A DNA stretch of 64,000 nt from CAVXZE01 sp963766175 (GCA_963766175.1 CAVXZE010000019.1:60970-124969); one strand, 5' to 3'; counted from the first letter of the stretch, positions 49,736 to 58,785 are shown. Translations and numbers: made by a program. The notes: generated by a model from the sequence alone, not told the origin.

Positions 49736-50383
49736 ATGGCGGAGCCTTCCATCAAGGGATCGATCTTCAGGGGAGCCATCGACGACCTCGCCCGCCTGCA
49801 ACGCGAGGGGCGCGTATCCCAGGAGGAAGTCGACGTCCATCTGGCCATTGAGGATCTCGCCTTTCTCGAGAGCGAGATCCACCCCTCGGCGTGGTACCCG
49901 ATGGAGAGCTACGGCCGCCTGATCGAGCTGCTCGGTGACGTCGAAGGCGACGGCAAGGACAGCTACTTCGTCGAGAGGGGAAGGGCCAGTGCGCGCCGCC
50001 TGATGACGAGCGGGCTCTATCAGCAGCTCGACTTCCTGTCGCGCTGGGGAGAGACGAGCGATTCAGTGGGTGGCGGCCAGTCGACAGTGATCGCAGACTA
50101 CGCTCGCAACATCAGGCTACTTACTTCGCTGGCGTCAGCGATCTACAACGTGGGCAAGTGGATGGTCGAGCCCGATCCCGAGCATTCGGGACGCGTCTGC
50201 ATCGCGGTGCGCGAGGCGCACGCCTACTCTGAACCCATGCGGCTCGCAATCGAGGGATTCCTCAACGAATGCGCACGCGCTGCTCGCGAGGACCTCACCC
50301 GCCTCCACATCTCCGAACGACCCGCCCCCGACCTGATGCTCTTCCGCATGACCCGCGACATCATGGACCTCTCCGAAGCCTGA
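49736..50383 (+). CDS. Hypothetical protein, possibly DUF2378/Myxococcus-type family
   Basis: The 215-residue protein begins MAEPSIKGSIFRGAIDDLARLQREG, with GGGAGGAGCAG before the ATG. The segment EIHPSAWYPMESYGRLIELLGDVEG followed by YFVERGRASARRLMTSGLYQQLDFL resembles the Myxococcus paralogous family TIGR02265/DUF2378, but I cannot confirm this. It is divergent from the cysteine-rich gene across a 171-bp gap that probably holds both promoters. The function is unknown. Confidence 0.6.
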   Translation: MAEPSIKGSIFRGAIDDLARLQREGRVSQEEVDVHLAIEDLAFLESEIHPSAWYPMESYGRLIELLGDVEGDGKDSYFVERGRASARRLMTSGLYQQLDFLSRWGETSDSVGGGQSTVIADYARNIRLLTSLASAIYNVGKWMVEPDPEHSGRVCIAVREAHAYSEPMRLAIEGFLNECARAAREDLTRLHISERPAPDLMLFRMTRDIMDLSEA

Positions 50384-50577
50384 GCGATTTCGCCTCCGTA
50401 TCGCCAAGTGCCTGGGGTGCGCCGCGGCGCCGGGAGCGTGAGGGATCTGCCGCACGTGGCTCGCCTGCGCCCCGAGCAGCGGATCGGCACAGCGGGATCG
50501 AACCAGGCGGCCCCATGTTGCGAAAGGCCGGGTCGTCGGAGTAGCGTCGTGGCGTACCGGAAGAGAAGGAGAGCCCG
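50384..50577. other. Intergenic gap without recognisable features
   Basis: This 194-bp non-coding stretch lies between a hypothetical gene and the acyl-CoA synthetase gene, both plus strand. It ends with GAAGGAGAGCCCG, the ribosome site of the synthetase. I see no clear hairpin or repeat. Confidence 0.5.
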
Positions 50578-52245
50578 ATGGCCGCGCAATTCGAGATTGG
50601 ACCCGAAACGACCTTTGGCGAGCTGATGAGACACAAGGCCGAGAGCGTGGGCGATCAGGTCTTCCTCACCTATATCCGTGATTTCGACAAGGATATCGAA
50701 GAGAAATACACCTATCGTGAGATGCATCTCCGATCGAATCGGCTCGGGAACGGGCTCGAGCGGCTGGGGCTCGAGCAGGGCGACGGCCTCTCGCTGGTCG
50801 AGATCAATTCCCCGGAGTTCCTCTTCAGTCTCTTTGGAGCGGTCAAGATCGGCGCTTACACGGTCCTCGTGAATACGGGTCTCAAGGGCGAGAGCCTGCA
50901 GTACATCATCGATCATTCCGACAGCAAGGCTGTCGTCATCCACTGGACGTTGCTCGACAACTATCAGGCCATCTCCGATCAGCTGCCAAAGGTCGAGCAC
51001 GTCATCGTCGACGTCAACGAGACGCCTGGAGACTTCAGACTGCCCGAGGGAATGATCTCCCTCCAGGAGCTGATGGAAGCACCGGATGATGACATCGAGA
51101 CGAAGCTCGATCCGGGAGACATGTCGCTCCTCATCTACACCTCGGGCACGACCGGTCTTCCCAAGGCCACTACTTTCTTCTACGGAAGAACCTTCATGGG
51201 CCTCGCTCTTCACGGGCCGATGTTCATCGCCCATGCGATGGGCAGAGCCGGCGATGTCTTCTACACCTGCCTGCCCCTGTTCCACGGGAATGCGCTGCAA
51301 CTGACGACGATCCCCGGCTTTGCCGCGGGCTTCCCCGTCATTCTCTCCAAGAGATTCTCCGCCTCGAGGTTCTGGGACATCATTCGGAAGTACGGAGTCA
51401 CCAACTTCAACTTGCTCGGATCGATGCCGCATTTCCTGCTGAAGCAGCCGGAAAAGCCGAACGACAAGGACAACCGTGTTTGGCGCGTCAACTCGGCTGC
51501 CTGCCCCAAAGAGCTGGTCGAGCTGTTCGAGAGCCGGTTCGATGTCAAGGTGTACGAAGCCTACGGGGCCGTCGACGGCGGAGGCTTCATGCTGGGTACT
51601 TTTGGCCGGGAGAACATCCCGGTAGGAACGATGGGGATGCCTCCCGATGGCGTAACGGCCGAGATCATGGACGACGACGGGGCGCTGCTCGGTCCCGACG
51701 AGCCCGGGGAGCTGGTCTTCCTGGTCAAGGGAGAGGAACAGGAACAGCGAAAGGTCGTCTACTACAAGGATGAGAAGGCCTCGAAGAGCCGAGTTCAAAA
51801 GGGACCCGACGGACGGCTCTGGTTCCACACCGGTGATCTGGCCACCAAGGACAAGGACGGCTGGCTCTACTTCGTCGATCGGAAGAAGGACGCCATCCGG
51901 AGACGGGGAGAGAACATCGCCGCCTGGAGCATCGAGCGGGTGGTCAATCGGCACGAGAAGGTGCTGGAATCGGCAGCCTACGGCGTCAAGTCAGAGGAAT
52001 ACGGCGAAGACGAGGTCATGGTCGCGGTGGTGCTGCGGCCCGGTGAGACCCTGACTCCCGAGGATCTATTGGACTTCTGCCGCGACAAGATGGCGGATTT
52101 CATGATTCCAAGGTTCATCGATTTCGTCGAGAAGCTCCCCAAGAGTGAAGTCCACCGGATCATGAAGCGCTTCCTGAAGGACCAGGGAGTCACGCAGACC
52201 ACCTACGACAGAGAAAAGGCGGGCTACAAGCTGTCGAAGGGCTAA
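50578..52245 (+). CDS. AMP-dependent acyl-CoA synthetase/ligase (ANL superfamily)
   Basis: The 555-residue protein has the AMP-binding core YTSGTTGLPKATTFF, then LPLFHGNALQLTT and EAYGAVDGGG. The C-terminal hinge and cap follow: WFHTGDLATKDKDGWLYFVDRKKDAIRRRGENIAAWSIERV, ending PKSEVHRIMKRFLK with the catalytic lysine region. It activates a carboxylic acid to acyl-CoA via an acyl-adenylate; it resembles crotonobetaine/fatty-acid CoA ligases, substrate unknown. Codon choice (more GAT, ATT, AAT) is less GC-rich than in the left half of the window. Confidence 0.88.
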   Translation: MAAQFEIGPETTFGELMRHKAESVGDQVFLTYIRDFDKDIEEKYTYREMHLRSNRLGNGLERLGLEQGDGLSLVEINSPEFLFSLFGAVKIGAYTVLVNTGLKGESLQYIIDHSDSKAVVIHWTLLDNYQAISDQLPKVEHVIVDVNETPGDFRLPEGMISLQELMEAPDDDIETKLDPGDMSLLIYTSGTTGLPKATTFFYGRTFMGLALHGPMFIAHAMGRAGDVFYTCLPLFHGNALQLTTIPGFAAGFPVILSKRFSASRFWDIIRKYGVTNFNLLGSMPHFLLKQPEKPNDKDNRVWRVNSAACPKELVELFESRFDVKVYEAYGAVDGGGFMLGTFGRENIPVGTMGMPPDGVTAEIMDDDGALLGPDEPGELVFLVKGEEQEQRKVVYYKDEKASKSRVQKGPDGRLWFHTGDLATKDKDGWLYFVDRKKDAIRRRGENIAAWSIERVVNRHEKVLESAAYGVKSEEYGEDEVMVAVVLRPGETLTPEDLLDFCRDKMADFMIPRFIDFVEKLPKSEVHRIMKRFLKDQGVTQTTYDREKAGYKLSKG

Positions 52246-52299
52246 CTGGGGCCGCGGCGTCACGGACGAGTGCGCCATCCAGTCTGCGGAGGCTCCAGG

Positions 52300-52594
52300 A
52301 CGCGCACTCGCTCAAGTCGCCGCCTTCGCCACTGACGCCAGAAGTGCTTGGCGCCATCGAGCGAACCAATGAGGAGCTCTGGCCCGGTGTGCCCGTGATC
52401 CCGACGATGAGCACGGGGGCGACGGACAGCTTGTTCCTGCGCAACGCGGGAATTCCCGTCTACGGGGTCTCCGGCATCTTCCAGACATCGAGGACGTGCG
52501 CGCACACGGCCGCGACGAGCGGATCCTGATCCGTTCCTTCTTCGAAGGCCAGGAGTTCCTCTACCGCCTCGTCAAGCGCCTGAGCTCGGTCTAG
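52300..52594 (+). pseudogene. Remnant of an M20-family metallopeptidase (C-terminal piece only)
   Basis: The translation PEVLGAIERTNEELWPG, VPVIPTMSTGATDSLFLRNAG, IPVYGVSGIFQ is typical of the last ~100 residues of M20 carboxypeptidases. After a one-base loss near 52486 the frame changes and continues DIEDVRAHGRDERILIRSFF, EGQEFLYRLVKRLSSV to a TAG at 52592-52594. The first ~80% of the gene is missing; only the acyl-CoA synthetase lies upstream. This is a clear deletion remnant. Confidence 0.75.
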
Positions 52595-52610
52595 GAGAGG
52601 CGCAGCCGCT

Positions 52611-53534
52611 TCAGAGTCCCTTGTTGGCAGCTTTGGCCGCCTGCTTCGCGGCCTTTGCCTCCGCCTTGGCGGCCTTCTTCGCAGCCTTCGCCTCCACCTT
52701 GGCGGCCTTCTTCGCGGCCTTGGCAGCCTGCTTGTCAACCTTCGCCGCGGCCTTGGCCATCTTCTTCTCCGCCTTCGCCTCCGCCTTGGCGGCCTTCAGG
52801 TCGCCCTGATCGTGCGGGACCAGAATCTCGACCACGCCGTCGGTGTAGTTGTTGGAGGCATCGGTGGCGTTGTAGGTGGCTGTGTAGACGCGGCCCGATC
52901 CGCCCCCCATCCGCTCTGCGCGCAGCAGGAAGATACGGTCGTCGGTGCCGACCTCGGCCTCCTGGATGTCGTCTACGGTGTTTCCATCACCGTTGCCGTT
53001 ATCCGGCTCGTTGCTCACCAGAGAGGTCAGGAGCACAGCGGGATCCGGGTCGCAGTTGTCCATCACGACCAGATCCACGTCCACCTCATGCAGCTTGTGG
53101 TTCGGCGGCCAGAGTACGATGGGATCCGAAGCGCCCACCACCGTGGGCGGGGTGGTGTCGCCGATGCTGACGTCCACTGTGTCCGTCGCGGTGGTCTCGA
53201 TCAGCGACGTGGGATCGGTGTAGGTGAAATTCAGGGTAACGGTCGTCAGCCCCAACGGGAAAGCGCCCATCGGCGTCGGGCTCGTCTCGTCGTCGAAGTC
53301 GACGTCCACCGCCTCCCAGAGATAGGTGACGTCAGCCGCATGGGGATTGAGGAGGTCGTCCATCCTCACCCCGTCCACCGTGGAGGCACGGCCATCCAGG
53401 TTGACGTCTGTGCCATCCGTCGCGGAACACTCCAGGAGGAGATCTTCGCCCGCATCGGCCACCACGACCTGTGCGGACGCGGGAATCGCCATCAACAGGA
53501 CGGCCGCCATAGCTGTCACGATTCGTCGAGTCAT
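52611..53534 (-). CDS. Secreted HYR/Ig-like protein with histone-H1-like Lys/Ala-rich C-terminal tail
   Basis: The protein has about 307 residues. The signal peptide is MTRRIVTAMAAVLLMAIPASAQ. The mature part (~22-250) is beta-rich, with VVVADAGEDLLLECSATDGTDVNLDGRAS, then a segment with DTTPPTVVGASDPIVLWPPNHKLHEVDVDL, typical of HYR-like extracellular domains. Acidic DNCDPDPAV and NEPDNGNGDGNTVDD loops may bind Ca2+. The last ~60 residues are almost only Lys, Ala, Glu and Gln in AKAAK repeats. The ATG at 53549 is an alternative start. It is probably a cell-surface or secreted protein of unknown function. Confidence 0.7.
   Translation of the reverse strand: MTRRIVTAMAAVLLMAIPASAQVVVADAGEDLLLECSATDGTDVNLDGRASTVDGVRMDDLLNPHAADVTYLWEAVDVDFDDETSPTPMGAFPLGLTTVTLNFTYTDPTSLIETTATDTVDVSIGDTTPPTVVGASDPIVLWPPNHKLHEVDVDLVVMDNCDPDPAVLLTSLVSNEPDNGNGDGNTVDDIQEAEVGTDDRIFLLRAERMGGGSGRVYTATYNATDASNNYTDGVVEILVPHDQGDLKAAKAEAKAEKKMAKAAAKVDKQAAKAAKKAAKVEAKAAKKAAKAEAKAAKQAAKAANKGL
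52614..52800. repeat. Degenerate tandem repeats coding for the AKAAK tail
   Basis: Short units built on GCCTTGGCGGCCTTCTTCGC (plus-strand sense) recur about every 30 bp. They encode alternating Lys and Ala with occasional Glu or Val on the minus strand. The repeat is imperfect and lies within the secreted protein gene. Confidence 0.6.
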
Positions 53535-53606
53535 CTTGCGCACTTCCATCTCCTCCGTGTTCGAGCCGCACCTCTCCCGTAGGGGGGTGAAGAACGATCG
53601 TAACAT

Positions 53607-53827
53607 CCTTTTCGAAGTATCGTAGGGATAAACCCGTGAGCGGTGTCACACCGTTGGACCTGGCGAGGGCCGGTCGGCCCTGCCAACAACAGGAAAAAGT
53701 ACACGGAAACGAGGACCTGGAAAGACTCTCTGCGTACCGGGTCCCCTCGTCGGGGAGCCGGTCCGCCGCTAAGATCGAACACCACCAGAACCAGTGGGTC
53801 CTTGGTGGACGCAGGCACGCGTCGGCG
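53607..53827. promoter_or_regulatory. Divergent intergenic region, secreted protein / TAXI-like gene
   Basis: This 221-bp gap separates two divergently oriented genes. CGATCGTAAC and GTATCGTAGGGATAAAC near 53593-53632 look like promoter-proximal elements for the minus-strand gene. No operator or ribosome site beyond this can be identified. Confidence 0.3.
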
Positions 53828-54768
53828 ATGGATCGGTCGGAATCGCGGCCAGCATTCTCGCTCAATTGGATCGATCGGAGGGGCCGCGTCTTGACCGTCA
53901 TCGCCCTGCTCTTCACAACGATCGTCCTGCAGGTCACCGATGCGCAATTGGCCCGAGAACCGGATTCGGTCATGAGTACCGGCCGGGAGGGGGGCAACTA
54001 CTACTACATCGGGAAGCGCCTCAAGTCGGCCATGCTGCTGGAGCACGATGCCTGGATCGAGATCCTCACCAGCCGGGGATCCATGGAAAACCTCAGGAGG
54101 CTCGACGACCCATCGAGCCCGGTGGGCGTTACCCTGACCCAGACCGACGCGTTGAACCGCTATCTGCAGCACCACCCGGAATTCGCATTGAGTTCATCGT
54201 GCTGGGCGATGCGGGCAAGGAGTGCGTCTTCGTCGTCGCGCGGCAGAGTGGCGATCTCACCACCGCGGCCAGCCTCAAGGCAGCAACCGGTGGGGAGATC
54301 TCGGTCGACGATAACGAGAGCGGCGCCTCCGTGACCTTCGAGAACATAAGCGAGCTGGAGCCTGGATTCCGAGCGATCACTCCCGTCTCGGTCGACGTCA
54401 TGGAGGCTCTCCTGCAGCTCAAGGTGGGTGGGGTGCACACGAAGCTCAAGGCCGCCATGATCGTACAGCGTCCCGAGGCCCGGTCCGCGCCGATCAAGAC
54501 CGTCCTCGAGAACCCGGACACCTACCGACTCGTTCCCATCAGGGAAGCGGATGTCGGAAATGCCAAGCGTCCCGACGGGAGTGTCGTCTACACCTTCGAA
54601 CGCGTCACGGTGGGCGGAACGAGCGATCACCGCTCCCTGGAGGTCGACACACTTTGCACACGAGGTCTCATGCTCGCCTCCAAGGAGAAGCTCGACAAGG
54701 ACCTTCGGAGCCAGCTCTCGGCATTGATGTTGGAATCCGCCGGAAAGATCATCGGATCCGACCAGTAG
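53828..54768 (+). pseudogene. TAXI-type TRAP transporter binding-protein-like gene with a one-base frameshift
   Basis: The N-terminal frame begins MDRSESRPAFSLNW. It has a membrane anchor (VLTVIALLFTTIVLQVTDAQ) and then the TAXI core STGREGGNYYYIGKRLKSA, EILTSRGSMENLRRL. Near 54178 the frame stops making sense after LQHHPEF. One missing base restores PEFRIEFIVLGDAGKECVFV and a further ~195 residues to GKIIGSDQ. TAXI proteins bind glutamate-like ligands for tripartite transporters, but no TRAP permease is adjacent. The long C-terminal half is not typical TAXI, so this may be a relative with a regulatory rather than a transport role. It may be functional if the shift is an assembly error. Confidence 0.65.
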
Positions 54769-54828
54769 CTACTCTCCTCGTCCACTCGCAAGGCAGAGCA
54801 CAGGCGTCTACAGCCACTTGCGAGGCCG

Positions 54829-56619
54829 CTATGACGACTCCCGGAGGTGGGCGCGGATGGTCTCGGCATCGACTGGATCTGCGGCCATCTGTCTCGCGGG
54901 CCAGATGCGCATGAAATGGTAGAGCAGCGCGGTGATCGCGAGTCCGGCGACCACCACCATGCACGCCGCCACCCCCTGCCTCAGCTGGTCCTCCTGGGAG
55001 CGAGACAACGAGTTGAAGAGCAGCGCCACGGCTCCGCCAATCGCGGCCGCAGATAGCAGCGCGGCCGCCGCGGTTGGCACGAGAGCATCCCGCACGATGC
55101 CCCTGGGTCCGCGCTCCGCGGCGTGGCGAAGTGCGCGCAGGGAGAAGTTGTCCAGAAACCAGCCTGTCTCCTCGTCCACGCTGCGCGCATCTGCCGGCGG
55201 CCTGGTGTGACCGGTGATGGGATCATGAGCGTTCTCGCCCTGCTGGTGGCGGGCGATGCCATCGCGAATTACCCCGTGCACGTCGCGACTGATCGGATAC
55301 CGGAGGAGGATGACCAGCCCTCCGATGTGGAACGCGATCGGAAACAAGGTGAATAGGCCTCGAATGGCGAGGGTCGCCCCGTCCGTGAGCTTGGGCAGCG
55401 TAGGGTCGTAGCCCGCAGCGCCCATCAGAGCGAGCGGGAGCGTGGCGCCAAGGATCGCCACGAATTTGGGGATCAGGTTCAGAAAGGCCCCGAACTGCGC
55501 CTCGCGGCGCCTTCCCGTCCGCAGCTCGTCGTAGTCGATCACGTCCGCCATCATTGACGGACCCAGGATCACGATGGCTCCGGCCGCGAACCCGCGAATG
55601 ATCTCGAGGACGATCATCCTCGTCGTCTGGCCCTCCCCTACCGTGAACAGCACGAAGCTCGAGACGACCCCTATCGCCGCCGTAATGATCCAGACAGGGA
55701 GCTTCCCGATTCGCCGCGCCACCCCCATCCAGACCGGCAGCGATAGAAAGCCGGAGACGACATAGACACCAGCGAAGACGAGACGCCACTGGTCCTCGAC
55801 CTGAAGCACATACTTGGTGAAGTAGGGCATCAGCAATGTCGGCATGGTTGCCGGAATGGTGCCGAGAATGGTGGCGAGAAGCAGGATTCGAAAAGGGCGG
55901 TTGCGCAGAGCGCGCCGGATTCCGGGGACGAAGGGGGCGCGCTTCCGAGTCGAGAACTCCGGATGCTCCCGCACCCGCAAAAGGGGCCATACGAAGAGAG
56001 CGATCATCAGCAACGCGAAACATCCCGTAAGCACCGCGAGCATCTCGCGGTCGTCCGCGAACATCTCTCCCGCCTTCGTCTGGTAGAGGAGGAAGAAGGA
56101 CAGCATCAGCCCGAGCCCGCCAAGGATCGAGCGGTACCCGAAAAGGCTGGTGCGGTCGTCGTAGTCGGGGGAAAGCTCGAAGCCGAGGCCGGCGTAGGGA
56201 ACGGCCCAGACGGTGTGGAAGAGGTAGTAGAGACAGTAGGCCGCGCCGATCCAGATCACCGCTCCGCCCTCTGCCGACAGACTCTGGGGTGGAAGGAACA
56301 TGATCCAGTAGCAGAGAGCGCAGAGTGGGACTCCGAGTGGAATCCATGGCTTTCGCCGACCCCAGCGGGTCCGGGTATGATCCGTGATCCACCCCATCAG
56401 CGGGTCGGTAATGGCGTCGAAGGCCCGGGCAATCGCCATCGCGACCGCCAACAGGCCGGCCGGTACCAGCACCGTATCCGTGTAGAAGATCTTCAGCTCG
56501 ATGATCACGGGGGCGGCCATCGCTGCCGTGGCGAAGCTGGGAACGGCGTAGGAGAGCTTGACCCCTAGAGAGGGTTTCTCCCAATCGGACGCCGGCTGCA
56601 CGAGTCTCTTCGGATCCAC
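54829..56619 (-). CDS. MFS transporter, glycoside-pentoside-hexuronide (GPH) type, with C-terminal extension
   Basis: The 596-residue protein has twelve hydrophobic segments over ~1-460. GPH signature features are IARAFDAITDPLMGWITDHTRTRWGRRKPWIPLG and YDDRTSLFGYRSILGGLG. A C-terminal extension (~505-596) has two extra hydrophobic segments. GPH carriers move sugars or similar solutes with Na+ or H+; some members of this branch occur with sterol or other catabolic genes. The start is a GTG at 56619, just after the upstream SDR stop. It forms a two-gene unit with that SDR. Confidence 0.83.
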   Translation of the reverse strand: MDPKRLVQPASDWEKPSLGVKLSYAVPSFATAAMAAPVIIELKIFYTDTVLVPAGLLAVAMAIARAFDAITDPLMGWITDHTRTRWGRRKPWIPLGVPLCALCYWIMFLPPQSLSAEGGAVIWIGAAYCLYYLFHTVWAVPYAGLGFELSPDYDDRTSLFGYRSILGGLGLMLSFFLLYQTKAGEMFADDREMLAVLTGCFALLMIALFVWPLLRVREHPEFSTRKRAPFVPGIRRALRNRPFRILLLATILGTIPATMPTLLMPYFTKYVLQVEDQWRLVFAGVYVVSGFLSLPVWMGVARRIGKLPVWIITAAIGVVSSFVLFTVGEGQTTRMIVLEIIRGFAAGAIVILGPSMMADVIDYDELRTGRRREAQFGAFLNLIPKFVAILGATLPLALMGAAGYDPTLPKLTDGATLAIRGLFTLFPIAFHIGGLVILLRYPISRDVHGVIRDGIARHQQGENAHDPITGHTRPPADARSVDEETGWFLDNFSLRALRHAAERGPRGIVRDALVPTAAAALLSAAAIGGAVALLFNSLSRSQEDQLRQGVAACMVVVAGLAITALLYHFMRIWPARQMAADPVDAETIRAHLRESS

Positions 56620-56623
56620 ATCC

Positions 56624-57463
56624 CTACCGCAGATGCACGACGTTCGCCGTGATGAGTCGGGCGTAGTCGGAGGAAAGAAACGCGATCACCTGGGCCACTT
56701 CTTCCGGCTCGACGATGTGGATCAGATCGCCACGGCTCTTCACATGCTCTCGTACCGAATCCGTGATCCAGCCGGTGTCCGTGACAGGGGGATAGACGAT
56801 GTTCGCCGTGACGCCAAAAGGCGCGAGCTCGAACGCCGCGGACATCGTGTAGTTCTCCAGCGCGGCCTTGGCCGCTCCATAGGAGACCTCGCCGGGAAAC
56901 CCAAGGGCGCCGCCGGACGTGAGGCCAATGATGCGCCCCCAGCGGTCCCGTCTCTCCACGTGCCGCCGAGCGAACTCGGCGATCATCAGACCCCCGCCGC
57001 GCGCGTCGACTGAAAACTGCTGGTCGTGGGTAGCCGCGGATACCCGCGCCACCTCGAAACCGGCGCGGTGGCGCTCACCTCCCGTGAAGGTGTCGGCCAA
57101 CCATCCCGTGGCGTTGTTGACCAGGATATCGACCGGCCCGAGCTCAGTCTCCGCGAAGTCGAAGAGCCGTCCCGACGCCGCCGCATCGCCGAGATCAACC
57201 TCCAGAGACACCGCGCGACCTCCCCGGGAGCGAATCGAGGCCAGCACCTCGTCAGCTCCCTTGGCTCGGTTGCGCCAATAGGCCTCGGGGGTCCCGGGCT
57301 CCGGCGGATCGGAGACCCGTAGATAAGAGACCAACACGCGGGCGCCGCAGTCGGCGAGAACCCTTGCGGTCGCGGCCCCGATTCCGTGGTTTGCGCCGGT
57401 AACCAGGGCCACGTGCCCTACCAGGTCATAGGGAAGCGTTGCGCCGGTGTTGGCATCGGGCAT
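56624..57463 (-). CDS. SDR family oxidoreductase
   Basis: The 279-residue protein has the Rossmann motif TGANHGIG, NNATG (variant of NNAG), catalytic Ser in GLTSGGA and YGAAK (Tyr/Lys). The C-terminal region EPEEVAQVIAFLSSDYARLITANVVHLR follows the usual pattern. An insertion near residue 50 (VSDPPEPGTPEAYWRNRAKGADE) is longer than in typical members. Its start is only 1 nt from the 3' edge of the first cassette-like repeat region (57464-57549). It probably forms a transcript with the MFS transporter. Confidence 0.84.
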   Translation of the reverse strand: MPDANTGATLPYDLVGHVALVTGANHGIGAATARVLADCGARVLVSYLRVSDPPEPGTPEAYWRNRAKGADEVLASIRSRGGRAVSLEVDLGDAAASGRLFDFAETELGPVDILVNNATGWLADTFTGGERHRAGFEVARVSAATHDQQFSVDARGGGLMIAEFARRHVERRDRWGRIIGLTSGGALGFPGEVSYGAAKAALENYTMSAAFELAPFGVTANIVYPPVTDTGWITDSVREHVKSRGDLIHIVEPEEVAQVIAFLSSDYARLITANVVHLR

Positions 57464-57549
57464 GGACGCAGCCTACCACGAGAGGCCAACCCCGGGGAAC
57501 CTCAAGTACCACCGCAGATCGCCTGGAGGGACGCGTTGGGCCGGCCGCT
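57464..57549. repeat. Cassette-repeat family, copy 1 (partial, between SDR and membrane-protein gene)
   Basis: Read on the minus strand, this gap contains GCCCAAC followed by the family core: TCTGCGGTGG, GGTTCCCCGGGGT and CTCGTGGTAGGCT. The same words, in the same order and spacing, occur in the copies at 58653 and 62192. The 3' part with the GTTRRRY box is missing because the SDR gene starts directly after the core. It is perhaps a truncated attC-like site. Confidence 0.5.
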
Positions 57550-58185
57550 TCACCGGCTACGCAGACAGCCCGCCTGGTGGACCCAGGCGCAGGCCCTAAA
57601 GAACACCAGGTGAGCCAGGTTCGGGGCCGCTGGAACGAGAAACGACCGGAGCAGAGGTGTCGTCATCCCGACGGCGACGAGCGCAACCATGACCAATGCG
57701 GGATTGGAGAGGCCGACAAGGCGGGGTGTCGAGTCTCGCCCACGCGTGACGAACCAGCCGAACAGAACCGAAGCCAAGAGGACCGAAACCGCAGCCAACG
57801 CCCAGAGAACCAGAATCGTGGGCCCCCAGCTGGCAACCGACGAAAGCGGATCCTGCGCAGCGGCTCCAGCCTCGAAGTCCGCGTGAATCTGGACCGCGGT
57901 CAACCCGTGGATCGCCGCGCCGAGCAGGGCTCCAATGCTCCCGAGCCAGAACACCGCACGAGCCGCACCCCGCGATACGGCTTCCACGATGCGAGAGGCG
58001 GAGTGGTAACCCAACGCGTAGAACGGGATTGCCAGGACACCGAGCACGCCGCCGATCCAGAGAGAGGCGGCGGGTATCGCGGGAAGGGAGAGCTCCGGAC
58101 GCTGGCTGTTGCTGAAATAGAGCATCAGGAGATCACCGATCGTCGCTGCCAAGGCGGCGAGAGCAGCGATCAGGGCGGCAATCAT
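57550..58185 (-). CDS. Multi-pass membrane protein of unknown function
   Basis: The protein has about 211 residues from the ATG at 58185 (MIAALIAALAALAATIGDLLML). Six or so hydrophobic segments follow, including IWIGGVLGVLAIPFYALGYHSA and LVLWALAAVSVLLASVLFGWFV. It resembles small six-helix families such as DUF4386/DUF6796-like proteins, but I cannot assign one. It lies 26 nt downstream of the small PNPOx-fold-like gene on the same strand, both within one cassette-like interval. Confidence 0.65.
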   Translation of the reverse strand: MIAALIAALAALAATIGDLLMLYFSNSQRPELSLPAIPAASLWIGGVLGVLAIPFYALGYHSASRIVEAVSRGAARAVFWLGSIGALLGAAIHGLTAVQIHADFEAGAAAQDPLSSVASWGPTILVLWALAAVSVLLASVLFGWFVTRGRDSTPRLVGLSNPALVMVALVAVGMTTPLLRSFLVPAAPNLAHLVFFRACAWVHQAGCLRSR

Positions 58186-58211
58186 TGCCCGGGTTTGCTC
58201 GCGATCCGATG

Positions 58212-58622
58212 CTAGGGCGCGTCGAGAGGATCGAGGCGGACCGGCCTCACCGACTCGTCGTCTGGGCCGATGAAGCGAACCCACCGATCCGCCAAGCCGT
58301 ATTTCGCGCGGAGAAGTTCATGGACCCTTGGGTGGGGACCCGGAACCGGTTGGGCGCGGTATCGATGTGTTTCTCCACCGCGCTCGATCTCCACGATGGG
58401 GCGAGCCGTCAGATTTCGCATCCAGTGAGAATCTGCGCCATGGAGCCACGAGACGGCACCGTCATCTACGATCCAAAGGCGGCTCTCGAACCATCCCCCA
58501 TCAGCCTCCTGGGTCCGCAGCACGATCACCTCCCTCCCGATCTCGATCAATGCCCAGTGAGCCAGCAGGTAGGCTACGCAAAGACCGAATATCGCTGCGA
58601 CGACAATGGCGAATCGCTTCAT
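58212..58622 (-). CDS. Small membrane-anchored nitroreductase/DUF385-like (FMN-binding split-barrel) protein
   Basis: The 136-residue protein has an N-terminal hydrophobic anchor (FAIVVAAIFGLCVAYLLAHW). The segment DGGWFESRLWIVDDGAVSWLHGADSHWMRNLTARPIVEIERGGETHRYRAQPV is like the deazaflavin-/flavin-dependent nitroreductase (DUF385) fold. It is short but has an apparent intact end. It is the first gene after the 133-bp repeat at 58653-58785, starting about 31 nt from its GTTGGAC box. The function is unknown. Confidence 0.65.
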   Translation of the reverse strand: MKRFAIVVAAIFGLCVAYLLAHWALIEIGREVIVLRTQEADGGWFESRLWIVDDGAVSWLHGADSHWMRNLTARPIVEIERGGETHRYRAQPVPGPHPRVHELLRAKYGLADRWVRFIGPDDESVRPVRLDPLDAP

Positions 58623-58652
58623 CGGGTGGCCGTACTCGGGATCAGTCGCCCC

Positions 58653-58785
58653 GTCCAACGCCGGCCGCCAGGCTGCGGCCGGCATCGAGCTTACCACGGG
58701 ACTCCACCTCGGGGAACCCTGACCCCCACCGCAGAGCGATTGAAAGACGCTGTTCGGCCGGGCAGCCTCGGCGGCTTTGTCAGGC
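58653..58785 (-). repeat. Cassette-repeat family, copy 2 (attC-like, 133 bp)
   Basis: On the minus strand it begins GCCTGAC, whose TGA serves as a stop for the upstream frame, and ends GTTGGAC, a perfect match to the attC R' consensus GTTRRRY. Between them, GCCGCC-AGGCTGC-GGCC on one side (with G and CC unpaired extras) pairs with GGCCGCAGCCTGGCGGC on the other. This gives the imperfect stem with extrahelical bases expected of attC. It also contains a TGGTAAGCT extended -10-like motif. It is exactly as long as the copy at 59682. Confidence 0.55.
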
